From Bradyrhizobium sp. DOA9 (GTDB lineage: Bacteria; Pseudomonadota; Alphaproteobacteria; Rhizobiales; Xanthobacteraceae): DNA of 64,000 nt. Shown here piece after piece: positions 45,545 to 55,471 of the stretch; position 1 is the first letter of the stretch; each line of letters begins with the position of its first letter. Position numbers and translations under genes: made by a program. Below the pieces are notes generated by a model. That model was not told the origin of the DNA, searched no databases, and saw nothing but the letters and a program-made list of their open reading frames with translations. The stretch is taken from NCBI RefSeq assembly GCF_000617845.2, contig NZ_DF820425.1, positions 1,770,538 to 1,834,537 of the forward strand, read 5' to 3'.

Positions 45545-46906
45545 TTAGCCCGGTGATGGAACGTCCCGCGTCGTCTCCGCCGGAAGGCGGCAGCGCACGT
45601 AGGTTCGCTCGTCCACACGCAACAGCGATAGCGATCCGCTGAGCGCGCGCACGCGCTCATGCATGCCGGTCAGGCCCCGGCCGAAGACATTGTCCGCAGG
45701 AAAACCGCCACCGTCATCGGAGACCTCGACGACGAGCGTCTTGTCGGCGACCGTCGCCTGCACATGGGCGTTGCCGGCGTTGGCATGTCGCAGCACGTTG
45801 GTCAGTGCCTCCTGGATCACCCGATAGACGGTCTGCGCCAGCGGCCCGCCGATCCCGCTGAGATCGGGATCGATCGCGTCCGTCAGGACGATATGAGGGG
45901 CCTGCTTGCGAAAATTCCGGAGCAGCGTCTGCACGCTGCTCGAAAGGCCGACTTCCTCGATATAGAGCGGTCGCAGCTGATCGAGAATGCGGCGGTTGGT
46001 CTGCTGCAGTGCCTCGACCGATTTCAGCAGGTCCTGTGCCGAATTGCCGAGATGTCCCATGGGCTGGGAGGCCTCGCTCAGCGCGATCGTGCCGGCGCGG
46101 ATACTGAACAGCAGCGGGCCGAGCTCGTCATGCAGTTCGCGGGCGAGATCGCGCCGCTCGTCATCCTGGAGCGACACCAGGCGGTGCATCAGATCGCGAT
46201 TGTCCTGGCTCAAACGCGCCAGCGTTGCAGCCAGCGCATTCGCCTCCTCGCAGCTTTGCCGGATTTCCGGCGGGCCCCTGACCGGTATAGGCCTGGTGTA
46301 GTCGCCCCGCCTCATTCGCGCGAGGCCCTCGCCGAGATCCTGCAGGGGGCGCAGCACAGATCCCGACAAGGCGTGGGCACTCGTGCCGATAAGAATCATG
46401 AGCGCGGCGAGCAGGCCGGCGAGCGCGAGAAGGCCAATCCATTTCTCGAACGGATCGGCCGACATGCCCTGCGGAAACACGATGTCGCCGACATGTCTGC
46501 CGTCGATCGTCACCGGAAAGGCCGTGTCCATGTGGGGACCGGCGAGAAGGTCGATGTACCCTTGGGTCAGGCCATGCGGCTTGCGCAGGTCGTCCTTCGC
46601 TGGCGAGGGGGGACCTGCTTCCACAGCGCGGAATTGGATGGCCGAGGAGGTATCCAACGAACGGACAAAGGCGTCGAGGGTCCGTCGTGGATTGTCCGAC
46701 GCGCCCAAGGCGTGGTTGAGCGCGGCGGCGACCGCTTCGATCGAACGCCTTCGCGGTTCGTTCTCCTCCGTCAATTTGCCCGTCGCGAAAACCTGGAGCA
46801 GTATGCCAGCCAGGATCAGCGCCGCGAGAAAGCCGGCGCCGAGCGGAAGGAATAATTGCGTTCGGAACGAAAGTCGGTGCCACATTGGGGCAATTCTAAC
46901 GCGCAT
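45545..46906 (-). CDS. NarX/LiaS-type sensor histidine kinase
   Basis: A 453-residue membrane kinase. Transmembrane helices near 18-40 and 156-178 enclose a periplasmic sensor domain of about 115 residues. A HAMP-like linker follows. The HisKA_3 dimerisation helix has the phosphorylated His259 in DLARELHDELGP. The HATPase domain ends with VVEVSDDGGGFPADN and GRGLTGMHERV. It is divergent from the NarL-type regulator at 46971, 64 bp away, so the two form a pair. Signal unknown. ATG 46885 is an alternative start. Confidence 0.92.
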   Translation of the reverse strand: MRVRIAPMWHRLSFRTQLFLPLGAGFLAALILAGILLQVFATGKLTEENEPRRRSIEAVAAALNHALGASDNPRRTLDAFVRSLDTSSAIQFRAVEAGPPSPAKDDLRKPHGLTQGYIDLLAGPHMDTAFPVTIDGRHVGDIVFPQGMSADPFEKWIGLLALAGLLAALMILIGTSAHALSGSVLRPLQDLGEGLARMRRGDYTRPIPVRGPPEIRQSCEEANALAATLARLSQDNRDLMHRLVSLQDDERRDLARELHDELGPLLFSIRAGTIALSEASQPMGHLGNSAQDLLKSVEALQQTNRRILDQLRPLYIEEVGLSSSVQTLLRNFRKQAPHIVLTDAIDPDLSGIGGPLAQTVYRVIQEALTNVLRHANAGNAHVQATVADKTLVVEVSDDGGGFPADNVFGRGLTGMHERVRALSGSLSLLRVDERTYVRCRLPAETTRDVPSPG

Positions 46907-46970
46907 GGACGGAATTTGCTCTTTCCATTTATTCCCGCCGGACTATGGTCGAAAAACAAGAGAGTACGTA

Positions 46971-47615
46971 ATGCAAGATACCGCCAAGCTGGCGACAAGG
47001 GTCCTGATCGTCGACGACCATCCCGTGGTGCTGTCCGGCTGCCGCACCCTGTTCGCGTCCGACCAATCGATCCGCATTGACGAGGCCAGCGACGCCAAAT
47101 CCGGGCATCGTGCCTTTGTCAGCAAGCGGCCCGACGTCACCGTCATCGACATCATCCTGCCCGACGTCTCCGGCTTCGAGCTAATGCGACGCATCCGCAA
47201 GGACGATCCCGACGCCAAGATCATCATGTTCAGCATGAACGACGACCCGGCCCTCGTGCTGCGGGCGGTCGAGCTTGGGGCGCAGGGCTTTGTTTCCAAG
47301 GGCGACGACCCCAGGATCCTGCTGAAAGCCGTGCGCAAGGTGGTCGCGGGCGACAATTTCATCTCACCGCAGCTTGCGGAAGCCGTGACCTTCTCGGGCG
47401 CGGCGATCAAGGCCAACCCGGCTTCGCAGATGACGCCCCGGGAGCTCGAGATTCTCCGCTTGCTCGGACGCGGCGACAAGATCGTCGAGGTCGCCGAGGC
47501 GCTCGGGATCTCTTACAAGACGGTCGCCAACACCACGTCGCTGCTCAAGCAGAAGCTTGGCGCCAAGAACCATTCCGACCTGATCCGGATTGCCGTGGAA
47601 ATCGGGATGACCTGA
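46971..47615 (+). CDS. NarL/LuxR-type response regulator
   Basis: A 214-residue regulator. The receiver domain (residues 8-125) has acidic DDH and the phospho-acceptor Asp60 in VIDIILPDVSG, with the conserved Lys in FVSKGDDP. The C-terminal LuxR helix-turn-helix is MTPRELEILRLLGRGDKI followed by VAEALGISYKTVANTTSLLK. It pairs with the divergent kinase at 45545. Targets are not evident; a transporter or enzyme set is not adjacent. Confidence 0.94.
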   Translation: MQDTAKLATRVLIVDDHPVVLSGCRTLFASDQSIRIDEASDAKSGHRAFVSKRPDVTVIDIILPDVSGFELMRRIRKDDPDAKIIMFSMNDDPALVLRAVELGAQGFVSKGDDPRILLKAVRKVVAGDNFISPQLAEAVTFSGAAIKANPASQMTPRELEILRLLGRGDKIVEVAEALGISYKTVANTTSLLKQKLGAKNHSDLIRIAVEIGMT

Positions 47616-47975
47616 CCGTCGCCAGCGACCGAACCGGCTGCTCCAGGATGCAGCGGTTCGGCCGACGGATCGGCGCCGCCGTTGGCCGGGCAATGCATGG
47701 ACAACAGGCTGGCACCCATCCGCCGACACAATGGGCCGAGGCTGTATTCGTTCCCACGGTTCAATCGGGAAAAAGCGGAATTCATCGCCGAGGCTGCTGT
47801 GGCCGCACAGGCCGAGACGGAGCCGGGCCGGGAAAAACAGGAACATTTTCCAGGCCTGCGGGTTTTGGCCTTGACGATTGCGTGACAGGCGACGAAAGCT
47901 TGCCGGAACAGTTTTGAGGGGCGACGACCCCGACGAAGCAAACCGGTCTGCACACAACGACAGGCCTTCCAAGAG

Positions 47976-48005
47976 AAGGGCTGCGGCAATGCCGCAGCCC
48001 TTTTT
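47976..48005 (+). terminator. Strong intrinsic terminator without an obvious gene; possible sRNA 3' end
   Basis: GGGCTGCGGC (47978-47987) and GCCGCAGCCC (47991-48000) form a 10-bp stem with an AAT loop, extended by AA/TT and followed by TTTTT. It lies 360 bp beyond the response regulator stop. A TTGACG at 47871 could be a -35 for a short transcript, but its -10 is poor. The 47616-47975 stretch has no supported protein gene. Confidence 0.75.
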
Positions 48006-48152
48006 CATTGGATGAGGGGAAGGGCGGAAGCGGTTTCCCGATGCCGCAAAACACTCTATGGTGGCGCAAAGCCGCTGGCTCTTGGAAAGTAATTACGTAA
48101 AATCAAAGGCTTAAGGATCGAGCTTCGGCCCGGCCGGCCTTTGGAGGGCAGT

Positions 48153-49571
48153 TTGACTCGTTATATCTCGACCCGGGGCGAAGCCCCCGAACTCGGCTTT
48201 TGCGACGTGATGCTGACCGGGCTCGCCCGCGACGGCGGCCTGTATGTGCCGGCGGTGTGGCCACAGCTTCCGAGCGAGACGATCGCCGGCTTCTTCGGCC
48301 GCCCCTATTGGGAGGTCGCGGTCGACGTGATTCGTCCCTTCGCCGGCGGCGAGATTTCCGACGCCGAGCTCGGGCGCATGGCGAACGAGGCCTACGCCAC
48401 CTTCCGCCATCCTGCGGTGGTGCCGCTGCGCCAGATGTCGCCGCACCAGTTCGTGCTGGAGCTGTTCCACGGTCCGACGCTCGCCTTCAAGGACGTGGCG
48501 ATGCAGCTGATCTCGCGGCTGATGGACCATGTGCTCGAAAAGCGCGGCCAGCGCACCACCATCGTGGTCGCGACGTCAGGCGATACCGGCGGTGCCGCGG
48601 TCGAAGCTTTTGCGGGGCTCGAGAACGTCGATCTCATCGTGCTGTTTCCGCATGGCCGCATCTCCGAGGTGCAGCGGCGGATGATGACGACGACGGGCGC
48701 GGCCAACGTCCATGCGCTCGCCATCGAGGGTACCTTCGACGACTGCCAGGCGCTCGTGAAGGGGATGTTCAACAACCACCGCTTCCGCGATGCGACCTCG
48801 CTCTCCGGCGTCAATTCGATCAACTGGGCGCGCATCGTCGCCCAGGTGGTCTACTATTTCACCTCCGCCGTCGCGGTCGGCGCGCCGGCGCGCGCGGTCG
48901 ATTTCGTCGTTCCGACCGGCAATTTCGGCGATATCTTCGCCGGCTACGTCGCCAAGCGCATGGGGCTGCCGGTGCGCACCCTGCGCATCGCCGCCAACGT
49001 CAACGACATTCTGGCGCGCACGCTGAAGACCGGCATCTACGAGGTGCGCGAGGTGCACGCGACGGCATCGCCGTCAATGGACATCCAGATCTCCTCGAAC
49101 TTCGAACGGCTGCTGTTCGAGGCCGGCCGGCGCGATGCCGTCGGCGTTCGCCGCTTGATGGAGTCCTTGAAGCAGTCCGGGCGCTTCGTGCTGCCCGATG
49201 CGACGCTCGCCGCGATTCGCGAGGAGTTCGATGCCGGGCGCGCCGACGAGACCGAGACTGCAGCTGCGATCCGCGCCGCCTGGCGCGAAGCCGGCGAGCT
49301 GGTCGATCCCCATACCGCCGTGGCGCTCGCGGTCGCGGACCGCGACACCACCGATACGAGGGTGCCGAGCATCGTGCTCTCGACCGCGCATCCGGCCAAA
49401 TTCCCCGACGCCGTCGAGGCGGCCTGCGGCCAGCGGCCGCAATTGCCGGCCTGGCTCGACGGCCTGATGACCAAATCCGAACACATGAGGGTGATGAAGA
49501 ACGATCAGGCCGAGGTCGAGCGGTTCGTGCTGTCCGCCAGCCGCGCCGCAAAGCAGGGAGTTGCCGGATGA
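48153..49571 (+). CDS. thrC: Threonine synthase
   Basis: A 472-residue PLP enzyme that converts O-phosphohomoserine to threonine. The start is TTG 48153: GGAGGG lies six bases upstream and the product begins (M)TRYISTRGEAPELGF, the normal ThrC N-terminus. An upstream in-frame TTG at 48141 overlaps that site and is unlikely. The PLP-binding Lys113 is in HGPTLAFKDVAMQ. ATSGDTGGAAVEAF binds the PLP phosphate. The stop overlaps the M16 peptidase start. Confidence 0.96.
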   Translation: MTRYISTRGEAPELGFCDVMLTGLARDGGLYVPAVWPQLPSETIAGFFGRPYWEVAVDVIRPFAGGEISDAELGRMANEAYATFRHPAVVPLRQMSPHQFVLELFHGPTLAFKDVAMQLISRLMDHVLEKRGQRTTIVVATSGDTGGAAVEAFAGLENVDLIVLFPHGRISEVQRRMMTTTGAANVHALAIEGTFDDCQALVKGMFNNHRFRDATSLSGVNSINWARIVAQVVYYFTSAVAVGAPARAVDFVVPTGNFGDIFAGYVAKRMGLPVRTLRIAANVNDILARTLKTGIYEVREVHATASPSMDIQISSNFERLLFEAGRRDAVGVRRLMESLKQSGRFVLPDATLAAIREEFDAGRADETETAAAIRAAWREAGELVDPHTAVALAVADRDTTDTRVPSIVLSTAHPAKFPDAVEAACGQRPQLPAWLDGLMTKSEHMRVMKNDQAEVERFVLSASRAAKQGVAG

Positions 49572-50857
49572 GCGTCGAGATGTCCAAGCTTGCCTCCGGC
49601 CTCACCGTCGTCACCGACGAGATGCCCCACCTCGAGACGGCGGCACTCGGCGTCTGGGCCGGCGTCGGCGGACGCGACGAGAAGCCCAACGAGCACGGCA
49701 TCTCGCATCTGTTGGAGCACATGGCGTTCAAGGGCACGACCAAGCGCTCCTCGCGCGAGATCGTCGAGGAGATCGAGGCGGTCGGCGGCGACCTCAATGC
49801 CGGCACCTCGACCGAGACCACGTCCTATTATGCGCGGGTGCTGAAGGCCGACGTGCCGCTCGCGCTCGACGTGCTCGCCGACATCCTCGCCAATCCCGCC
49901 TTCGAGCCCGACGAGCTGGAGCGCGAGAAGAACGTCATCGTGCAGGAGATCGGCGCCGCGCAGGACACCCCCGACGACGTCGTTTTCGAGCATCTGAACG
50001 AGCTCTGCTATCCCGACCAGCCGATGGGCCGCTCGCTGCTCGGCACCGCCAAGACGCTGCGCGCCTTCAACCGCGACATGCTGCGCGGCTACCTTTCGAC
50101 GCATTATCGCGGGCCCGACATGGTGGTGGCGGCGGCCGGCGCGGTCAACCACGCCCAGGTCGTTGCCGAGGTCGAAAAGCGTTTTGCGAGCTTCGAGGGG
50201 ACGCCGGGTCCGAAGCCGCAGGCCGCCATGTTCGGCAAGGGCGGCACCAAGGTGGTGCATCGCGAGCTCGAGCAGGCGCATCTGACGCTGGCGCTCGAAG
50301 GCGTGCCCCAGAACGATCTGTCGCTGTTCTCGCTCCAGGTCTTCACCAACATCCTCGGCGGCGGAATGTCGTCGCGCCTGTTCCAGGAGGTGCGCGAGAA
50401 GCGCGGCCTCTGCTACTCCATCTACACCTTCCACGCACCCTACAGTGACACCGGCTTTTTCGGCCTCTACACCGGCACCGATCCCGCCGACGCTCCGGAG
50501 ATGATGGAGGTGGTGGTCGACATCATGAACGATTCGGTGGAGACGCTGACCGAGGCCGAGATCGCCCGGGCCAAGGCGCAGATGAAGGCGGGTCTCTTGA
50601 TGGCGCTGGAGAGCTGCTCCTCCCGCGCCGAGCAGCTCGCCCGGCATGTGCTGGCCTATGGGCGGCCGCAGACGGTGCAGGAGCTGGTCGCCCGGATCGA
50701 CGCCGTCAGCATCGAATCGACGCGGGACGCGGCCCGTGCGCTGCTGTCGCGCAGCCGGCCAGCGGTTGTCGCATTGGGCAGTGGCAGGGGTCTGGACACG
50801 GCGGTGTCTTTTGCGGAAGGATTGACCCGGGCTCGCGCCAAAGCTCGGCTACACTAA
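49568..50857 (+). CDS. M16-family zinc peptidase (processing-peptidase-like)
   Basis: A 429-residue peptidase related to the beta subunit of mitochondrial processing peptidase. The inverted zinc motif HLLEHMAFKG starts at His47 with Glu50 and His51; the third ligand Glu lies in the later ELEREKNVIVQEI region. GGMSSRLFQEVREKRGLCYS is a second-half signature. In alphaproteobacteria it regularly follows thrC, as here with an ATGA overlap. Substrate unknown. Confidence 0.94.
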   Translation: MSVEMSKLASGLTVVTDEMPHLETAALGVWAGVGGRDEKPNEHGISHLLEHMAFKGTTKRSSREIVEEIEAVGGDLNAGTSTETTSYYARVLKADVPLALDVLADILANPAFEPDELEREKNVIVQEIGAAQDTPDDVVFEHLNELCYPDQPMGRSLLGTAKTLRAFNRDMLRGYLSTHYRGPDMVVAAAGAVNHAQVVAEVEKRFASFEGTPGPKPQAAMFGKGGTKVVHRELEQAHLTLALEGVPQNDLSLFSLQVFTNILGGGMSSRLFQEVREKRGLCYSIYTFHAPYSDTGFFGLYTGTDPADAPEMMEVVVDIMNDSVETLTEAEIARAKAQMKAGLLMALESCSSRAEQLARHVLAYGRPQTVQELVARIDAVSIESTRDAARALLSRSRPAVVALGSGRGLDTAVSFAEGLTRARAKARLH

Positions 50858-50914
50858 AGGCGCGGCTGGTTTAGGAGCCGCGCGCGGGCTGCCTCGCCCC
50901 CGGGAAGCATCACC

Positions 50915-51502
50915 ATGGCCCTCTTTCGCCTGCCATCCAGTGGACCCGCCGCCCTCGCGCCGCGCGGCAACGGGCTGCTCCTGCGCGCGCCGCAAATGTC
51001 GGACTTCCTGCAATGGGCGCATTTGCGCGAGACCAGCCGCGACTATCTCACGCCTTGGGAGCCGATCTGGCCGTCCGACGATCTCACCCGGTCCGGCTTC
51101 CGCCGCCGCCTGCGCCGCTATTCCGAGGACATCGCCGCGGACCGCTCCTATCCCTTTCTGATCTTCCGTGAGCTCGACGGTGCCCTGGTCGGCGGCATCA
51201 CGCTCGCCAATGTCCGGCGTGGCATCGTGCAGGCCGGCACCATCGGCTATTGGGTCGGCCAGCCCTATGCCCATCGCGGCTACATGACGGCCGCGCTGCG
51301 GGTGCTGCTGCCGACGCTGTTCGGTGAGCTCAACCTGCACCGGGTCGAGGCCGCCTGCATCCCCACCAATGCGCCGTCGATCCGGGTGCTCGAGAAGTGC
51401 GGCTTCTCGCGCGAGGGGCTGGCGCGCCGCTATCTCTGCATCAACGGGGTCTGGCAGGATCACCTGCTGTTCGGCCTGCTGCACGAGGATTTCCGCGGCT
51501 GA
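50915..51502 (+). CDS. GNAT N-acetyltransferase (RimJ-like)
   Basis: A 195-residue acetyltransferase of the Acetyltransf_3 group. NGLLLRAPQMSDFLQW is the usual beginning. IGYWVGQPYAHRGYMTAAL is the acetyl-CoA pyrophosphate loop, and LHRVEAACIPTNAPSIRVLE is the final core. RimJ relatives acetylate ribosomal protein N-termini, but many paralogues act on other amines. It probably belongs to the thrC transcript (57-bp gap). Confidence 0.9.
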   Translation: MALFRLPSSGPAALAPRGNGLLLRAPQMSDFLQWAHLRETSRDYLTPWEPIWPSDDLTRSGFRRRLRRYSEDIAADRSYPFLIFRELDGALVGGITLANVRRGIVQAGTIGYWVGQPYAHRGYMTAALRVLLPTLFGELNLHRVEAACIPTNAPSIRVLEKCGFSREGLARRYLCINGVWQDHLLFGLLHEDFRG

Positions 51503-51622
51503 GCGGCCATCTCGTGCGGCCGCGGCCTCCCCTTTACTGCCTTGGGTTCGCCGATTTTGGCGATATAACCGCATGCCCCGGCCGGCGATCGGCCGGGCCA
51601 TTGTCATGGAGTACGGGCGTCG

Positions 51623-52273
51623 ATGGTGCAGGAGCTTTGGTCATCGCGGAATGCGTTGCGGCTGGGAACGGGGATCGCGCTGGCGTTCTCGGTTGCGCTG
51701 GCGTCAGTCACGCCGGTGGCGGCGCAGTCGCTGACCGACCGCTTCAAGAGCCTGTTCGGCGGCAAGTCCGACGAGCCGGCCGAACCGAAGCCGGCGCCTG
51801 CGCCCGGGCAGCCGGCCGAAGACGATCTCGATTGCCCGCAGGTCACGGTGCGCGCGGGGGCCTCGACCTACGCGGTCGGCGCCAGCGGCAAGCCGGCCGT
51901 CGGCAATGACATCCGCTTCCAGGCCTCGATCACCAAGATGGCGCGCGAATGCTCGCGCAGCAGCGCTGGCATCACAGCCCGGATCGGCATCCAGGGCCGC
52001 GTCATCGCCGGCCCCGCCGGGGCGCCTGCCTCCGTCGAGGTGCCGCTGCGCATCGCCGTCGTGGAAGGCGGCGTCGGCGAGAAGGTGATCGCCTCGAAGG
52101 CCTACCGGACCACGGTGGCGATGTCGGAAGGTGGCAGCGTGCCCTTCACCTTCGTCGCCGAGGATCTGGCCTATCCGACGCCGGCGCCCGCGGTCGCCGA
52201 TAACTACATTTTCTATGTCGGCTTCGACCCCCAGGCGCTCTCGCCGGAGCCGAAGGGGCGGAAGAAGAAGTAG
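51623..52273 (+). CDS. Conserved secreted protein of unknown function
   Basis: A 216-residue protein. A signal peptide (RLGTGIALAFSVALASVTPV, cleavage near AAQS) is followed by a Pro/Ala linker (about residues 50-67) and a beta-rich domain with two cysteines (DCPQVTV and ARECSRSS). The C-terminus is basic (KGRKKK). I do not recognise a named family, but the clean signal peptide and composition support a real, probably periplasmic, protein. It may be the last gene of the thrC unit. Confidence 0.7.
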   Translation: MVQELWSSRNALRLGTGIALAFSVALASVTPVAAQSLTDRFKSLFGGKSDEPAEPKPAPAPGQPAEDDLDCPQVTVRAGASTYAVGASGKPAVGNDIRFQASITKMARECSRSSAGITARIGIQGRVIAGPAGAPASVEVPLRIAVVEGGVGEKVIASKAYRTTVAMSEGGSVPFTFVAEDLAYPTPAPAVADNYIFYVGFDPQALSPEPKGRKKK

Positions 52274-52283
52274 GTGATATCTC

Positions 52284-52406
52284 GTGCCCCGGACGCAGCG
52301 CAGTGCTCCTTCAGCGCTGTGCTGCAGAGCCGGGGCCCAGAGCTGCGGATGTATGGGTCCCGGCTCCGCGTCGCGCCATTGCATGCCGCGCCGCGTCCGG
52401 GACACG
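52284..52406. repeat. Dispersed hairpin repeat
   Basis: Begins GTGCCCCGGACGCAGCGCAG and ends CGCGTCCGGGACAC, with an inner GAGCCGGGGCCCA / TGGGTCCCGGCTC pair. It lies in the convergent gap before the F0 operon's end. Confidence 0.8.
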
Positions 52407-52424
52407 GGGGCCTTTCAGCCAACA

Positions 52425-52455
52425 AAAAAGCCGGCGCTCATCGCGCCGGCTTTTC
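52425..52455. terminator. Bidirectional intrinsic terminator
   Basis: GCCGGCGC (52430-52437) and GCGCCGGC (52443-52450) with a five-base loop, flanked by AAAAA and TTTT. It can end both the plus-strand secreted-protein gene and the minus-strand F0 operon. Confidence 0.85.
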
Positions 52456-52475
52456 GATTGGTAAAGGCAAATCCC

Positions 52476-52961
52476 TCAGTTCAGCTTCTGCCGGACTTCG
52501 CTGATGCCCTTGGCGAGCAGGTCGTCGGCGACCTGGCCCCTGACCGATTGCGACAGGATCGTGGAGGCGGCCTGGACGGCGGCTTCCGCGGCTGCGGCGC
52601 GGACGTCGGCCAGTGCCTGGGCCTCGGCCAGCGCGATCTTGCTCTCCGCGGTCTTGGTGCGGCGGGCGACGAAGTCTTCCATCTTCGCCTTGGCGTCGGC
52701 GGCGATGCGCTCGGCTTCGGCCCTGGCGTTGGCGATGATGTCGGCGGCCTCGCGCTCGGCCGTGGCACTGCGCGCCTTGTAGTCGGCGAGCACCTTGGCC
52801 GCCTCCTGCTTGAGGCGCGCGGCGTCGTCGAGCTCGGCCTTGATGCGGGCGGCGCGATGATCGAGCGCGGTCATCGCCGACTTGAACACGCCGAGATAGC
52901 CGAACACGACCATCAGGATCACGAAGGCGACGGCGACCCAGGTTTCAGGATTGAAGAACAT
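52476..52961 (-). CDS. atpF: ATP synthase F0 subunit b
   Basis: A 161-residue stalk subunit. One N-terminal transmembrane helix ([19 protein letters not shown]) is followed by a long charged helix that forms the peripheral stalk with b'. Last gene of the F0 operon, six bases after the b' gene. F1 genes are not in the window, as is usual for alphaproteobacteria. Confidence 0.95.
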   Translation of the reverse strand: MFFNPETWVAVAFVILMVVFGYLGVFKSAMTALDHRAARIKAELDDAARLKQEAAKVLADYKARSATAEREAADIIANARAEAERIAADAKAKMEDFVARRTKTAESKIALAEAQALADVRAAAAEAAVQAASTILSQSVRGQVADDLLAKGISEVRQKLN

Positions 52962-52967
52962 CTGCGG

Positions 52968-53534
52968 CTAACCCTTCAAGGACGCATCGACGGCGGCATT
53001 GACCGAGGCGGCATCCGGAACGACCCCGGTGAGCTGCTGCACGATCTGGCCTGCCGCGTCGGCCGCGATGCCGCGGACGTTGCTCATCGCGGCCGTGCGG
53101 GTCGAGGCGATGGTCTTCTCTGCCTCGGCGAGCTTGGCCGCCAGTTGCTCTTCCAGCGCCTTGCGTTCGGCGTCCGCCTGCGCATTCGCCTTGTCGCGGG
53201 ATTCGTTGCCGATCGCCTGCGCCCGCGAACGCGCCGACGCGAGCTCGCCTTCATAGGCCTTCAGCGCCGCCTCGGACTGGTCCTTCAGCTTCTGCGCTTC
53301 GGCGAGGTCGCCCTCGATCTTGTTCTGGCGTGCTTCGATCGCACCGCCGACCTTCGGCAGAGCGAGCTTGGACACGATGACGTAAAGCAGGACGAAGAAG
53401 ATCGCGAGCGACACCAGCTGCGAAGCAAAGGTGCTGCTCTCGAACGGCGGGAAGCCGCCGCTGTGATGACCGCCATCGGCTTCGGTGTGGGCACCCGCCG
53501 CCGGTCCTTTTGCCCCGCCATGACTCTCGGCCAT
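52968..53534 (-). CDS. ATP synthase F0 subunit b' (second b-type subunit)
   Basis: A 188-residue subunit. A soluble Gly/His-rich N-terminus of about 30 residues precedes the transmembrane helix ([20 protein letters not shown]) and a long charged coiled-coil helix. Having two different b subunits that pair in the stalk is typical of alphaproteobacteria and phototrophs. It lies between the c and b genes. Confidence 0.95.
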   Translation of the reverse strand: MAESHGGAKGPAAGAHTEADGGHHSGGFPPFESSTFASQLVSLAIFFVLLYVIVSKLALPKVGGAIEARQNKIEGDLAEAQKLKDQSEAALKAYEGELASARSRAQAIGNESRDKANAQADAERKALEEQLAAKLAEAEKTIASTRTAAMSNVRGIAADAAGQIVQQLTGVVPDAASVNAAVDASLKG

Positions 53535-53595
53535 GGAGTACTCCTGTTGCTGTCACGCGCCGCTTCGGATGAAGCGGCGCGAAGAAGTCGTTCCT

Positions 53596-53823
53596 TTAGA
53601 AAACGAACAGCAGAAGCAGCGCGATCAGCAGCGAGAAGATGCCGAGCGCTTCGGTCACGGCGAAGCCGAAGATCAGGTTGCCGAACTGGCCCTGAGCGGC
53701 CGAGGGGTTGCGGACGGCTGCGGCGAGGTAGTTGCCGAAGATCACGCCCACGCCGACGCCCGCACCGCCCATGCCGATGCACGCGATGCCCGCGCCGATA
53801 AGTTTTGCTGCTGCCGGATCCAT
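53596..53823 (-). CDS. atpE: ATP synthase F0 subunit c
   Basis: A 75-residue two-helix ring subunit. AAGG-type ribosome site AAGGAG lies six bases upstream of the ATG. The Gly-rich first helix ([14 protein letters not shown]) packs in the ring, the polar loop is [10 protein letters not shown], and the proton-carrying residue is Glu58 in [10 protein letters not shown]. Confidence 0.97.
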   Translation of the reverse strand: MDPAAAKLIGAGIACIGMGGAGVGVGVIFGNYLAAAVRNPSAAQGQFGNLIFGFAVTEALGIFSLLIALLLLFVF

Positions 53824-53876
53824 TTTAGACTCCTTGGAAGAAAGATTGGGTTGTGGGTGGAAATTCCCCGGACCGC

Positions 53877-54626
53877 TCAGTGTCCCGGATGAATGGCGTC
53901 GTTGAGGTAAATGACGGTCAGGATCGCAAACACATAGGCTTGCAGGAACGCGACCAGGATCTCGAGCGCGTACAGCGCGACCGTGAGCGCCAGCGGCAGC
54001 ACGCCTCCGACCCAGCCGATGGCGCCGAGCGAGAAGCCCAGCATGGCGACGAAGCCCGCGAACACCTTCAGCGCGATGTGGCCGGCCAGCATGTTGGCGA
54101 ACAGACGAATGCTGTGCGAGACCGGCCGCAGGAAGAACGACAGGACCTCGATGAACATGACCAGCGGCAGGATGTAGCCGGGAACGCCGTGGGGAACGAA
54201 GATCTTGAAGAATTTCAGGCCATTCTTGGCGAGGCCGTAGATCAGGACGGTGAAGAACACCACCAGCGCGAGAGCCACGGTGACGATCAGGTGGCTCGCA
54301 ACCGTGAAGGTGTAGGGGATGATGCCGACCAGGTTCGAGACGCAGATGAACATGAACAGCGAGAAGATCAGCGGGAAGAACTTCATGCCTTCCGCGCCGG
54401 CGTTGCCGCGGATCGTGGCCGCAATGAACTCGTAGGAGATCTCGGCGACCGACTGCAGGCGCCCGGGAACCAGCTGCGAGCCGCTGGCAAGCATCAGGAG
54501 CGAGATGATCGCGACCGCGATCAGCATGTAGAGCGACGAATTGGTGAAGGCGATCGTGTGATTGCCGATATGGCCCAGGGTGAAGAGAGGCTCGATGTTG
54601 AACTGGTGGATCGGATCGATTTTCAT
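53877..54626 (-). CDS. atpB: ATP synthase F0 subunit a
   Basis: A 249-residue membrane subunit forming the proton half-channels next to the c ring. The essential Arg lies in [17 protein letters not shown]. The last helices ([20 protein letters not shown]) are typical. ATG 54626 begins the conserved [14 protein letters not shown]; an upstream ATG at 54656 would add ten residues. Confidence 0.96.
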   Translation of the reverse strand: MKIDPIHQFNIEPLFTLGHIGNHTIAFTNSSLYMLIAVAIISLLMLASGSQLVPGRLQSVAEISYEFIAATIRGNAGAEGMKFFPLIFSLFMFICVSNLVGIIPYTFTVASHLIVTVALALVVFFTVLIYGLAKNGLKFFKIFVPHGVPGYILPLVMFIEVLSFFLRPVSHSIRLFANMLAGHIALKVFAGFVAMLGFSLGAIGWVGGVLPLALTVALYALEILVAFLQAYVFAILTVIYLNDAIHPGH

Positions 54627-54739
54627 CGGCGCGGCATCTCTTGGTCTGCCGGGCAATGCCGGCGGGTCTCGGTCTGCCGGCCGGGCCGGCCCGTACCGGC
54701 GAGGCCGGCACGATCATTCCTCTCCTGGTGGGACCAGCT

Positions 54740-55114
54740 CTAAGAACCACCGCGCCTGTTTTGACCCGCGCCTGCCGATCTCACCACATTCACCACGCCG
54801 GCGACGAAGCCCAGCAGCAGGAACACGATGAATCCGAAAGGCGACGTCGACAGCAAACGGTCGAACCCCCAGCCAATCCCCGCTCCGACAGCGACACCGG
54901 CGACCAACTCGGAGGATAACCGAAAACCAAGCGCCATCGCCGAGGCTCTGGCCGCTTTGTCTCCATCGTCACCTGCGGGTTGCTCGGTCTTGGCCCTGCG
55001 GTCGCGAAATTCCGACAACCGCTGATCAAGATTTCCGAGCCGATCGGAAAGCGCGGCTTCCTCGGACGATCTATCGCGATCTCCATCCTCGCCGTGTCCC
55101 GTGCCCTGTGTCAT
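54740..55114 (-). CDS. atpI: ATP synthase accessory protein I
   Basis: A 124-residue protein. A charged N-terminal half ([19 protein letters not shown]) precedes two transmembrane helices ([17 protein letters not shown] and [19 protein letters not shown]). AtpI helps c-ring assembly or Mg2+ supply. It is the first gene of the F0 operon; the 113-bp gap before atpB carries GC-rich hairpins around CCGGCC. Confidence 0.92.
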   Translation of the reverse strand: MTQGTGHGEDGDRDRSSEEAALSDRLGNLDQRLSEFRDRRAKTEQPAGDDGDKAARASAMALGFRLSSELVAGVAVGAGIGWGFDRLLSTSPFGFIVFLLLGFVAGVVNVVRSAGAGQNRRGGS

Positions 55115-55471
55115 GCAACGAAGACCCGAAACGCTGCGGCTGAATGGAAATTGCGCCCGTCACCCTCAAAAGCCGCGCGGACCATACTGATGGCCCATAA
55201 TCAAGTCAAGCCAAGTCACGATTGCGTCGCTTCCGATTATGTATTTGATTTTATTGACGATATTGGCGCGCGCGGCAGCGCTGCACACAGCGTGACGCCG
55301 CACCGCAGCAGGTCTGCTCGGGATCGGCGGATGCAGCCGTGCTTTCGCCGCGCTGGTGGGATCAAAGAAGCCGCCTTGTTCGTTGATTTCAGGGGCGGCT
55401 TTTTGGCGGCGGATTGCCGGCGGGGGGTGTAGAATTGCAGCCGCAGCCGCAGCAGTGCCGGGGCGGAGACA
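55115..55471. other. Divergent gap upstream of atpI
   Basis: About 357 bp. It should contain the F0 operon promoter and the promoter of the secreted protein at 55472. I see AT-richer sequence near 55230-55260 but no clear -10/-35 pair and no supported gene. Confidence 0.45.

Noticed and set aside
47364..48008. 214-residue minus-strand frame ending over the response regulator
   Set aside because: Its first residues are read from the terminator hairpin and the rest is antisense to the regulator gene.
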